NCBI GenBank assembly: GCA_004299545.1
Contig: SCRB01000431.1
Coordinates: 1-13,070, forward strand
Source of the DNA: Rhizobiaceae bacterium
Lineage (GTDB): Bacteria; Pseudomonadota; Alphaproteobacteria; Rhizobiales; Rhizobiaceae
Direction of reading: 5' to 3'
Length of the DNA: 13,070 nt
How positions within the stretch are numbered: the first letter of the stretch is position 1; the number at the start of each line of letters is the position of its first letter. The notes beneath the pieces are model-generated. The model was not told the origin of the DNA. It ran no database searches and worked only from the letters and a program-made list of their open reading frames with translations. Shown in pieces: positions 6,589-13,070 of the stretch. A program made the position numbers and the translations under genes.

Positions 6589-6615
6589 AAAAGGGCCGGC
6601 AAGACCAGCCCTTTT
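6589..6615. terminator. Bidirectional rho-independent terminator
   Basis: AAAAGGGC (6589-6596) pairs perfectly with GCCCTTTT (6608-6615), with GG/CC (6598-6599/6605-6606) able to extend the stem around a small loop. The A-tract and T-tract give U-runs on both strands. It sits between the convergent leuB (+) and efflux adaptor (-) stops and can end transcription from both sides. Confidence 0.82.
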
Positions 6616-6636
6616 CCACGCTGTCCCTGCTGCCGG

Positions 6637-7809
6637 TCAGCCCTTCGGCCTCTGCTGCGCCGGAGGGGTCTGCGGCATCGGGGCGACCGGTGCGCCGGGG
6701 CCGATCTTCTGCAGATTGCCGACGATGATGCGGGCATCGTCCGGCAGATCGCCCTTGACGGCAACCAGTTCCCCTTCCGTCGCACCCAGCGACACGAAGC
6801 GCTGCTCGACCTTGTTGTCCTTGCCGACGATATAGACGTACTTTCCGAGCTGGCTCGAGCCGAGCGCGACCTGCGGCACCAGGAGCGCGTCCGGCTGATC
6901 GCCGACATGCAGCCTGACCTGTACATATTGCCCCGGCAGGAGCGTCTTCTTTCCGTTTTCGACCGTCACCCGTGCGGTGATCGTTCCGGTGGAATGATCG
7001 ACGACATTGTCGAGAAAGGTCAGCACGCCCTTATATTCGACGCCGCTCTCTCCCGGAATCGTGACCACGGCCTCCAGCCTGCCGGACGCACGCGCTTTCT
7101 CGATGCGCGCGAGGTCGCCCTCGCCGGGGCTGAAGGTGACATAGAGGGGATCGAGCTGGAGGAGTGTGTTCAGTGCCGTGCCGGCGGCGCTGACCAAAGT
7201 GCCTTCCGGTGCGCGCGTTCGCCCCAGGCGGCCGTCGAAGGGTGCCCGGATTTCGGTATAGCCGAGATTGATCGACGCCTGTCGGATCGCCGCCTTGTCG
7301 ACCGCGAGCGCCGCCGTGGCCTGACGTTCGGTGCTGGTGCGCTGGTCGAAGGTATCCTTGTCGATCCAGCCGTTCTTCTCCAGCTGCGAGCCGCGGGTGA
7401 GGTTCGAGCGTGCATAGTCGAGAGCGGCTTCGTCGCGTTGGGCCTGAGCTTTTGCTTGTTCGAGCAGCGCCTGGAAATCGCGCGGATCGATCTTGTAAAG
7501 CAGATCGCCCTTCTTCACGTCGGCGCCATCCGGAGCGGCCTGGCTCTCGATATAGCCGGAAATCTTGGCCTCCAGCGTGACGTTGCGGATCGCTTCGGTC
7601 CGGGCCGGATAGTCCAGATAGATCGGGATCGTCTTCCTGACGACCTTCGCGACCGGCACGGGCATGGCGAAGGCCGCCGGAGGGCGCGTGGCCGCGCCGG
7701 CCGTCCCTCCGTCTCGCTCCCAGCCGTTGCGGTCGAAGACATAGACGCCGGCTGCCGAAACCGCTCCGGCGAGGACGGCGGCCCCAATGATGATTTTCCA
7801 TACGCGCAT
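6637..7809 (-). CDS. RND efflux periplasmic adaptor (membrane fusion protein)
   Basis: A 390-residue adaptor of the AcrA/MexA type, bridging an inner-membrane RND pump and an outer-membrane channel. Residues 5-25 form one hydrophobic segment. There is no lipobox cysteine, so it is anchored by an uncleaved segment or exported as a soluble protein, unlike lipidated AcrA. Then come the two halves of the lipoyl-like domain (DYPARTEAIRNVTLEAKISG near 66-85 and GYTEIRAPFDGRLG at 183-196) flanking an alpha-helical hairpin rich in A, Q, R and E (about 112-180). A beta-barrel follows (PLYVTFSPGE, TITARVTVEN, LLPGQYV), ending with a Pro/Gln-rich tail. TGGAG about 10 bases upstream serves as ribosome binding site. 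It starts 18 bases after the permease stop, so the two are an operon. The transported substrate cannot be predicted. Confidence 0.93.
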   Translation of the reverse strand: MRVWKIIIGAAVLAGAVSAAGVYVFDRNGWERDGGTAGAATRPPAAFAMPVPVAKVVRKTIPIYLDYPARTEAIRNVTLEAKISGYIESQAAPDGADVKKGDLLYKIDPRDFQALLEQAKAQAQRDEAALDYARSNLTRGSQLEKNGWIDKDTFDQRTSTERQATAALAVDKAAIRQASINLGYTEIRAPFDGRLGRTRAPEGTLVSAAGTALNTLLQLDPLYVTFSPGEGDLARIEKARASGRLEAVVTIPGESGVEYKGVLTFLDNVVDHSTGTITARVTVENGKKTLLPGQYVQVRLHVGDQPDALLVPQVALGSSQLGKYVYIVGKDNKVEQRFVSLGATEGELVAVKGDLPDDARIIVGNLQKIGPGAPVAPMPQTPPAQQRPKG

Positions 7810-7827
7810 GATGCGTTTCTCCAGAAT

Positions 7828-10800
7828 TTATTCGGCCGCCTCGGCGGGTTCGAAGATCTCCTCTTCGGGAGGTGGCGGCGCTGCCTGTTGCTTCGGTGCT
7901 CTGCCTTCCCTGATCCTCTCGATGACCGCGTAGAAGACCGGCACGAACAGCAGGGACAGGACGGTCGCGGCGAGCATGCCGCCGAAGACCGCCGTTCCGA
8001 TCGATTGCCGGCTGGCGGCACCGGCGCCGCTGGCGAACATCAGCGGCAAGACGCCGAGGATGAAGGCGAAGGCCGTCATCAGGATCGGGCGCAACCGCAG
8101 ACGCGCCGCTTCCATCGCCGCCTCGACGATGCTCGACCCTTCCTCGCGCAGCCGGCGTGCGAACTCGACGATCAGGATGGCGTTCTTGGCCGCCAGCCCG
8201 ACCAGCATGACGAAGCCGATCTGCGAGTAGACATCGATCTGCATGCCTCTCACCCAAAGCGCGAGCAAGGCGCCGAAGAGGGCAAGCGGGACGGCGAGCA
8301 GCACCATGAACGGCATGGCGAAGCTCTCATACTGAGCCGCCAGGATGAGGAAAACGAAAACGATGGCCAGCGTGAAGACGGCTGTCGCGATCGATCCGGC
8401 TTTCAGCTCCTGATAGGTGATGCCTGTCCATTCATAGCCGAAATCACGCGGCAAGGCGGTCGCCGCCGCCCGCTCCATCGCGGCGATGGCCTGGCCCGAG
8501 GAATAGCCTGGAGCCGGCCCGCCATTGATGAGGGCGGAGGCGTAGTTGTTGTAGTGCGGCACCGTTTCCGGCCCGACGATCGGCTTCAGCTTACCCAGCG
8601 TCGAGAGCGGAACCATGCCGCCTTCAGCATTGCGTACATAAAGCTTCGCTATGTCCGACGCTTGCGCGCGCGCGTCCTTGTCAGCCTGCAAGGTGACGCG
8701 GAACGTCCGTCCGAACAGGTTGAAGTCGTTGACGTAGAGCGAGCCCAAATAGATCTGCAACGTGTTGAAGATGTCCGGCAGGCTGAGCCCGAGAAGCTTC
8801 GCCTTGGTCCGGTCGAGGTCGTAGTCGAACTGCGGCGTCGAGGTCGAGAACGACGTGAACAATTGCTGCGGGCTGAGCTCCGGTTGCTTGCGCGCCTCCG
8901 CCAGCAGGGACTGGACCGCCTGGTTCAGCGCCACGCTGCCCTTGCCGGCAAGATCCTCGACCTCGAATTCGAAGCCGCCGGTGGTGCCGAGACCCGGAAT
9001 GGAGGGCGGATCGAAGCTCAGCGCGAAGGCGTCCGGTATCTGCAAGAGCTTCATGCGCGTCTCCGCGACGATCTTCGATGCCGTTTCGTCCGGCCCGCGT
9101 TCGTCCCACGGCTTCAGGATGGCGAATTCGACGGCCGAATTCGACTGTGCCGCATTGGTCAGGAAGTTGAGGCCGGTGATGGCGCCGACGATATCGACGC
9201 CGGGCGTCGCCTGCAGGATGTCCCGCACCTTCTTCGCCACGACGTCCGTGCGCTGCAACGAAGCGCCGTCCGGCAACTGGACGACCACGAAGAAATAGCC
9301 CTGGTCCTCGACCGGGAGGAAGGTCGATGGGATGCGCTGCGCAATGAAATAGGTCGCCACCAGCCCTGCCGCGAAGAGACCGAGCATCGCCCAGCGCAAC
9401 CGGATCAGGCTCCTCACGAGACGCGCATAGACGGAAGACAGCCGCGCGAAGCCAGCGTTGAACCAGCGGAACAGCACGAATTGCGATGCTGGTCGGTGGC
9501 GCAGGAACGCCGCGGACAGCGCCGGACTGAGCGTCAGCGAGTTGAAGGCCGAAATGCCGACCGAGATCGCCACCGTCAGCGCGAACTGGTTATAGAGCCG
9601 GCCGGCAACGCCTGGGATGAAGGCCACCGGGATGAAAACGGCCATAAGGACCGCCGTGGTCGCGACGATCGGCCCTGTGACTTCCTTCATCGCCTTCATC
9701 GTGGCCTGCAAGGGCGGCAGGCCCGCCTCCAGCTGCCTCTCGACATTTTCGACGACGACGATCGCGTCATCGACCACAAGGCCGATGGCGAGCACCATGC
9801 CGAGCAGGCTCAGCATGTTGAGCGAGAAGCCGAGAAGCTCCATGACCACCAGCGTCGCGACCAGCGATACCGGAATGGCGATGGTCGGGATGATCGTGGT
9901 GCGCCAGCTTTGCAGGAAGATGAAAACGACCGCTATGACGAGGATGAGCGCCTCGGCGAGCGTAATCACCACGTCGTGCATCGAGGCGGCGACGAAGCGC
10001 GTCGTGTCATAGTGCATCGCATAGGCGATGCCCTTCGGGAAACGCGTGGACAATTCCTGCATCTTGTCCTTGACGCGCTGCTGCAATTCGAGCGCGTTGG
10101 AGCCCGGCATCTGGAAGACGGCGAGCACCACGGTCGGATCCTTGCCGAAGAAGGCGGAGGACGAATATTGCAGGGCGCCGAGTTCGATACGCGCGACATC
10201 CTTCAGGCGCACCGCGGAGCCGGTCGCCGGGTCGGCGCGCACGACGATATCGCCGAACTCCTTCGGATCGCTGAGGCGGCCGACGGCATTGACCTGCATT
10301 TCGAAAGGCGTACCCGCCGGCGCCGGGGATTGCCCGATCTTGCCGGCCGCGACCTGGATATTCTGCTCCTCGATCGCGTTCTTCACGTCGACGGCGGTGA
10401 TACCTAGATTGGCGAGCTTGTCGGGATCGAGCCAGACGCGCATCGAATAGCGCCGCTCGCCGAAGATCTGGACATCGCCGACGCCGGGCAGCCGCTTCAG
10501 CGGATCGACGATCCTCAGATAGGCATAATTCGAAAGCGCCACCGGGTCGACGGAATGATCGGGGGACGTCAGGTCGACGATCAGGACGAAGTTCGGGTTC
10601 TGCTTCTTGATCGTGACGCCGCTCTGGTTGACGATCGCCGGAAGGGACGAAGCCGCCTGCGACACCCGGTTCTGGACATCGACCGCGGCGATGTCGAGCG
10701 GATAGCCGACGTTGAAGGTGATGGTGATGGTGGAGGAGCCGTCATTCGAACTCGACGACGACATGTAGGTCATGCCGGTCACGCCGTTGATCTGTTGTTC

Positions 10801-10995
10801 CAGCGGCGTCGTGACCGTATCGGCGACGACTTCGGCGCTCGCGCCCGGATAGTTTGCCGTCACCACGATCTGCGGCGGCGTGATGTCCGGGAACTGCGAG
10901 ACGGGCAGCAGAAAATAGCAGATCGTCCCGGCGAGCACCATGACGATCGCGATCGCCGATGCAAAGATCGGACGATGGATGAAAAAATTGACCAT
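7828..10995 (-). CDS. HAE1-family RND multidrug efflux permease
   Basis: A 1055-residue inner-membrane pump of the AcrB/MexB type, which uses the proton gradient to expel drugs and other hydrophobic compounds from periplasm and membrane. The start MVNFFIHRPIFASAIAI is the standard HAE1 N-terminus; the frame is open 74 codons further upstream but that part is unlike the family. QFPDITPPQIVVTANYPGA (34-52) and the porter repeats follow. The proton-relay residues are present: D409 and D410 in GLVVDDAIVVVENVER, and K937 in GLAAKNAILIVEFARR, matching AcrB D407, D408 and K940. Twelve membrane helices and two large periplasmic loops are expected from the family. The C-terminus is Pro/Glu-rich. AGG lies 5-7 bases upstream of the ATG. 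The permease gene precedes the adaptor gene, the reverse of the usual order, and no outer-membrane channel gene is present. Confidence 0.95.
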   Translation of the reverse strand: MVNFFIHRPIFASAIAIVMVLAGTICYFLLPVSQFPDITPPQIVVTANYPGASAEVVADTVTTPLEQQINGVTGMTYMSSSSSNDGSSTITITFNVGYPLDIAAVDVQNRVSQAASSLPAIVNQSGVTIKKQNPNFVLIVDLTSPDHSVDPVALSNYAYLRIVDPLKRLPGVGDVQIFGERRYSMRVWLDPDKLANLGITAVDVKNAIEEQNIQVAAGKIGQSPAPAGTPFEMQVNAVGRLSDPKEFGDIVVRADPATGSAVRLKDVARIELGALQYSSSAFFGKDPTVVLAVFQMPGSNALELQQRVKDKMQELSTRFPKGIAYAMHYDTTRFVAASMHDVVITLAEALILVIAVVFIFLQSWRTTIIPTIAIPVSLVATLVVMELLGFSLNMLSLLGMVLAIGLVVDDAIVVVENVERQLEAGLPPLQATMKAMKEVTGPIVATTAVLMAVFIPVAFIPGVAGRLYNQFALTVAISVGISAFNSLTLSPALSAAFLRHRPASQFVLFRWFNAGFARLSSVYARLVRSLIRLRWAMLGLFAAGLVATYFIAQRIPSTFLPVEDQGYFFVVVQLPDGASLQRTDVVAKKVRDILQATPGVDIVGAITGLNFLTNAAQSNSAVEFAILKPWDERGPDETASKIVAETRMKLLQIPDAFALSFDPPSIPGLGTTGGFEFEVEDLAGKGSVALNQAVQSLLAEARKQPELSPQQLFTSFSTSTPQFDYDLDRTKAKLLGLSLPDIFNTLQIYLGSLYVNDFNLFGRTFRVTLQADKDARAQASDIAKLYVRNAEGGMVPLSTLGKLKPIVGPETVPHYNNYASALINGGPAPGYSSGQAIAAMERAAATALPRDFGYEWTGITYQELKAGSIATAVFTLAIVFVFLILAAQYESFAMPFMVLLAVPLALFGALLALWVRGMQIDVYSQIGFVMLVGLAAKNAILIVEFARRLREEGSSIVEAAMEAARLRLRPILMTAFAFILGVLPLMFASGAGAASRQSIGTAVFGGMLAATVLSLLFVPVFYAVIERIREGRAPKQQAAPPPPEEEIFEPAEAAE

Positions 10996-11161
10996 AGGGG
11001 CCTGTCTCTCGTGCCTCCATCTCCCCGCCTCTTGAGGCGACGGAGCTGGCGCCCGCGGCGGCGTTGAGGCGCTGCCAGGGGCGTTCCAATCGGTTTGATG
11101 GTTTGAAGCGGCTCGTACCTTTAAAGGGGACGCGAAGCTGCGGGTTAAAGTCCAGTCGAGA
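10996..11161 (-). promoter_or_regulatory. Upstream region of the RND permease gene
   Basis: This 166-base gap holds a possible weak promoter on the minus strand: TTTAAC (11144-11149), 18 bases, TTTAAA (11120-11125), the latter inside the perfect palindrome CCTTTAAAGG (11118-11127). Nearer the gene is CGCCTC-TT-GAGGCG (11026-11039), an inverted repeat that may be an operator or leader hairpin. No copy of the GTTAC-N6-GTAAC palindrome seen before the TetR gene was found here. Confidence 0.3.
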
Positions 11162-11401
11162 TCAAGGCCGAAGCATACCCGGCGGAGCGAAGCGGCAAGG
11201 ATTGCCACGGCTCGCACAGGCCTTCACCAGTTCCCTGTCCACGCCTTCGTCCCCGTCCGCCTCCTCACCGGTTTCTGTGCCGGCGATCGCGCGCAACTTG
11301 GCTTCAAAGGCGATCGGATCGACACGATCGGCTTTCATGAGCAGCCGGATCATGGAATCCTGCATAATCTCGTCGATGGTGAATTCTTCACGCTTTGCCA
11401 T
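11162..11401 (-). CDS. Small hypothetical protein upstream of the RND operon
   Basis: A 79-residue protein, family not recognised. The ATG at 11399-11401 is preceded by CAGGAG with 8 bases spacing, a strong ribosome binding site, and is preferred over an in-frame ATG at 11453-11455 that would add 18 residues. The N-terminal half (MAKREEFTIDEIMQDSMIRL, 1-20, continuing to about 42) looks like two amphipathic helices. An acidic linker follows (43-54, rich in E, D, G), and the C-terminus has two cysteines at 62 and 69 and ends in a Pro-rich tail. No signal peptide or membrane segment is visible, so it is likely cytosolic. It lies between the TetR regulator and the efflux operon, on the efflux strand, and may be the first gene of that transcript. 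The strong Shine-Dalgarno and position support a real gene. Confidence 0.65.
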   Translation of the reverse strand: MAKREEFTIDEIMQDSMIRLLMKADRVDPIAFEAKLRAIAGTETGEEADGDEGVDRELVKACASRGNPCRFAPPGMLRP

Positions 11402-11549
11402 GGCGGTTGCTCCTGCATGCGATCCTCGTGAAGGGATCGGGTCCGCATCTGTCATCTACCGGCCGTTGCCGAAGCCCTGATGAAACCGAATCGGGCGTCT
11501 TGACGTTTAGAACCTGTAAAACACGCCGATTGACGCCCTGAAAAATAGG

Positions 11550-11592
11550 TGTTACCAGTAAGTAACATCGGTATAGTTACAGACCGGTCACA
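11550..11592. promoter_or_regulatory. Two tandem palindromes, probable TetR operators
   Basis: Site 1 is TGTTAC-N6-GTAACA (11550-11567), a perfect 18-bp interrupted palindrome. Site 2 is AGTTAC-N6-GTCACA (11575-11592), with the same spacing and near-identical half sites. The centres are 25 bases apart. A -10-like TATAGT (11572-11577) overlaps the left end of site 2. The pair lies in the divergent region between the 79-residue gene and the TetR gene, so binding by the TetR protein would explain self-control and control of the efflux side. Confidence 0.55.
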
Positions 11593-11650
11593 CCTCCGTC
11601 AAGAGGCAGGGCGTGTGATTTTCTCAAAAGACAGGAGGCTCCTGACAAAA

Positions 11651-12241
11651 ATGGACAATCTGACGGTAGGGCGGGCCCGGCCCCGGGACCGCATCGTCGA
11701 AAAAGCGCGGGTCCTGTTCCACAAATACGGAATCAGGGGTGTCGGTGTCGATACCATCACGGAAGCCGCCGGCACCAACAAGATGACGCTTTACCGTCAT
11801 TTCGATTCGAAGGACGACCTCATCATCGAATATCTCCGGTCGGTGGCGTGCGACATGAATGCCACCTGGGACCATCTCGAAGCCGAATATCCCGACGACA
11901 AGATCGCCCAGCTTCGCGCCTGGGTCCGTGGCGCCGCCGAATGCGTCGTCAACGACGACCGCGGTTGCGATATCGCCAATGCCGCGATCGAACTGACCGA
12001 AAATGGCCACCCAGCAAGGCGGGTGATCCGCGAAATCAAGACCAAGATGCGCGACCGCCTCATCAAGCTGTGCCGGGAAGCCGGCATCGAGCAACCAGAA
12101 CGCCTGACGGACGCGTTGGCTCTCCTGGTCGAAGGCGCGCGGGTCAACCGCCGGAGCATTGGCCCGGACGGTCCTTCCGCCCGCCTCGTCGAGATCGCCG
12201 AGGATGTCATCGAATCCTTCCGGAAGAACTGTCCGGACTGA
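11651..12241 (+). CDS. TetR/AcrR-family transcriptional regulator
   Basis: A 196-residue repressor. The N-terminal DNA-binding domain is typical: RDRIVEKARVLFHKYGIRG (12-30), then the helix-turn-helix TITEAAGTNKMTLYRHF (35-51) and SKDDLIIEYL. The C-terminal part (60-196) is helical and would bind the ligand and form the dimer; it contains RGCDIANAAIELTE and ALALLVEGARV, seen in many AcrR-like members. The ATG at 11651 has AGGAGG 12 bases upstream, a slightly long spacing. An upstream in-frame extension of 34 residues would run into the operator-like palindromes and is unlikely. It is divergent from the 79-residue gene and the RND pump, the classical layout for a local efflux repressor released by pump substrates. 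Its targets and ligand are inferred, not shown. Confidence 0.9.
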   Translation: MDNLTVGRARPRDRIVEKARVLFHKYGIRGVGVDTITEAAGTNKMTLYRHFDSKDDLIIEYLRSVACDMNATWDHLEAEYPDDKIAQLRAWVRGAAECVVNDDRGCDIANAAIELTENGHPARRVIREIKTKMRDRLIKLCREAGIEQPERLTDALALLVEGARVNRRSIGPDGPSARLVEIAEDVIESFRKNCPD

Positions 12242-12309
12242 CAGCGACGCGCCTCGCGCCGTGCTGCTTCCTCATACCTGCCTTTGAGGCTGCTCTGTGG
12301 AGCATTTCC

Positions 12310-12336
12310 GGCTTTTCCCGAGTTTGCGGAAAAGCC
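12310..12336 (+). terminator. Putative terminator hairpin after the TetR gene
   Basis: GGCTTTTCC (12310-12318) pairs perfectly with GGAAAAGCC (12328-12336) around a 9-base loop, 68 bases after the TetR stop. The downstream sequence is pyrimidine-rich (CTCTCTCCTTG) but not a true T-run, so termination may be imperfect. Confidence 0.5.
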
Positions 12337-12477
12337 CTCTCTCCTTGTATCCCCGCAATTCCGCACGCAAAACCACCGCACACATTGCCGGCGTTGGTCC
12401 GGACCGGTCGGGTAGGCCGGGCCGCGCACTCGCGTCCGGCAGCCCCGTCCGGCCGGAGAGAAAGCGACAAGCCTCGA

Positions 12478-12505
12478 TTGACGGTCGCCAGTTTATACGT
12501 ATAAA
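12478..12505 (+). promoter_or_regulatory. Sigma-70-like promoter of the substrate-binding protein gene
   Basis: TTGACG (12478-12483), 16 bases, then TATAAA (12500-12505); both boxes match the consensus at five of six positions. The -10 lies 37 bases before the start codon. It is the best promoter match I found in the window, and its -10 is part of a perfect palindrome listed separately. Confidence 0.55.
12492..12505. promoter_or_regulatory. Perfect 14-bp palindrome over the -10 box, candidate operator
   Basis: TTTATACGTATAAA is a perfect palindrome covering the -10 of the transporter promoter. AT-rich palindromes with a central TATACGTATA-like core are typical of GntR-family and similar dimeric repressors. 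No such regulator gene is in the window, so which protein would bind is unknown. Confidence 0.45.
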
Positions 12506-12542
12506 TCGCATCGACTGGTTTACATAAAAAAGGGGAATAAAA

Positions 12543-13070
12543 ATGCACCGTCGCCGTTTCCTGCAATTGTCGTCGATCGCTTCCGCCGCGCTTGCGGCGC
12601 CGCCGATCCTGCGCGCCGCCCGTGCGGCGGATGACACGATCACTGTCGCTGCACCGGTGCCGATGTCCGGGGCCTTCGCTGCCAACGGCAAATACGGATC
12701 GATGGGAACGGCGATGGCTGTTGCCGATGCGGGTTCCGTGCTCGGCAAGAAACTCTCCTATCTCGAGATCGATACGGAGGGCCGTCCGGCCACGGCGGTC
12801 CGCAAGATCCAGGAAGCGATGGAGCAGAAGAAGGTGCAGCTTTTCGCCGGCGGCATCCTGTCATCCTCCGCACTGGCGATGGGCGAGGAGGTCAACAAGC
12901 ATCACGGTGTCTTCTTCACCACGGCCGGCGCTGACGAGATCACCGGCAGCAAATGCAACAAGAGCACCTTCCGCTGGAGTGTGCCGACCTATGGCGCCAT
13001 CAACGAAACGGTGCGGCCGCTGATCGAAAAGATGCCGAAGGCCAAGCGCTGGTACACGATCACGCCGAAA
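12543..13070 (+). CDS. ABC transporter substrate-binding protein (partial, N-terminal 176 residues)
   Basis: The N-terminal part of a periplasmic binding protein of the LivK/amide-binding type (Peripla_BP_6, PF13458); the gene runs off the right edge. Residues 3-9 are RRRFLQL, a twin-arginine motif, followed by a hydrophobic stretch and ARA (26-28) as a likely cleavage site, so export as a folded protein by the Tat system is predicted. The mature part starts with TITVAAPVPMSGAFAANG, the hallmark first strand and ligand loop of this fold. A second-strand DTEGRPATAVRKIQ and the LFAGGILSSSALAMGE loop follow. GGGGA lies about 8 bases before the ATG. The family commonly feeds high-affinity importers of branched-chain amino acids, amides or aromatic acids; the permease and ATPase genes probably lie to the right. 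The ligand is not determinable from this part. Confidence 0.9.
   Translation, partial: MHRRRFLQLSSIASAALAAPPILRAARAADDTITVAAPVPMSGAFAANGKYGSMGTAMAVADAGSVLGKKLSYLEIDTEGRPATAVRKIQEAMEQKKVQLFAGGILSSSALAMGEEVNKHHGVFFTTAGADEITGSKCNKSTFRWSVPTYGAINETVRPLIEKMPKAKRWYTITPK

Larger units (their letters stand above)
12242..12542. other. Intergenic region between TetR and transporter genes
   Basis: This 301-base region contains a terminator-like hairpin (12310-12336), a GGTCCGGACC palindrome (12396-12405) and, at its right end, the promoter and 14-bp palindrome of the transporter gene. I see no convincing small gene or RNA gene in between. Confidence 0.6.

Noticed and set aside
6907..10407. A 1166-codon open frame on the plus strand, antisense to the RND adaptor and permease genes.
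   Set aside because: The translated protein is rich in R, D, E, H and G with no domain or membrane pattern, as expected for the mirror of a GC-rich coding region. The minus-strand genes have clear family motifs.
10996..11217. A 74-residue N-terminal extension of the RND permease.
   Set aside because: HAE1 permeases start at MxxFFIxRPIFA; the extension is charged, unlike the family, and runs into the 79-residue gene.
11493..11538. Inverted repeat GGGCGTC (11493-11499) / GACGCCC (11532-11538), with TTGACG repeated 30 bases apart.
   Set aside because: The arms are 32 bases apart without supporting inner pairing and no -10 fits either TTGACG well; a chance match in GC-rich DNA is likely.
12396..12405. 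Palindrome GGTCCGGACC in the region after the TetR gene.
   Set aside because: Short and purely GC-driven, far from any promoter; no reason to give it a function.
12272..12748. Minus-strand frame of 158 codons across the transporter promoter region.
   Set aside because: It overlaps the substrate-binding protein gene start and a clear promoter on the other strand, and shows no recognisable domain.

Overview
The window looks like chromosomal DNA of an alphaproteobacterium in the Rhizobiales, most likely Rhizobiaceae (Rhizobium/Sinorhizobium/Agrobacterium/Shinella type). The grounds are high GC content, an imuA-imuB mutagenesis operon preceded by the alphaproteobacterial SOS box GTTC-N7-GTTC, rhizobial-style LeuD and LeuB proteins, a DUF1737 protein and a zincin-like metallopeptidase. 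This is judged by recognising protein motifs; no database search was possible. I see no insertion sequence, phage gene, CRISPR array, tRNA or rRNA.

Layout from left to right. (1) 1-1187, minus strand: imuA then the 5' part of imuB (runs off the left edge), with a LexA box at 1209-1223. (2) 1358-2022: a small zincin metallopeptidase gene (+) converging on a DUF1737 gene (-), with 5 bases between them. (3) 2133-4292: a CitE/HpcH-type lyase gene (-) divergent from a DAO-family FAD oxidoreductase gene (+). (4) 4380-6576, plus strand: leuD, a Rid/YjgF-family gene, then leuB, giving two of the leucine-pathway steps with a Rid protein between them. A bidirectional terminator hairpin follows at 6589-6615. 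(5) 6637-10995, minus strand: an HAE1-type RND efflux pump with the permease gene upstream of the adaptor gene (the reverse of the common order) and no outer-membrane channel gene. (6) 11162-11401, minus: a 79-residue protein I do not recognise. (7) 11651-12241, plus: a TetR-family repressor. Its divergent upstream region carries two tandem palindromes of the same design, good candidates for its operators. (8) 12543 to the right edge: the 5' part of a Tat-exported substrate-binding protein gene of a branched-chain-amino-acid/amide type ABC transporter, with a good sigma-70-like promoter whose -10 sits inside a perfect 14-bp palindrome.

How the genes work together: the imu genes act in SOS-induced translesion synthesis (the usual third partner, dnaE2, would lie off the left edge). 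The leu genes act in leucine biosynthesis. The RND permease, the adaptor, probably the 79-residue protein, and the TetR regulator form a plausible regulated efflux locus.

I did not find a clearly new biological system. The most useful leads are regulatory: the tandem palindromes in front of the TetR gene, the palindrome over the transporter promoter, a second LexA-box-like sequence in front of leuD, and the unrecognised small gene next to the efflux pump.
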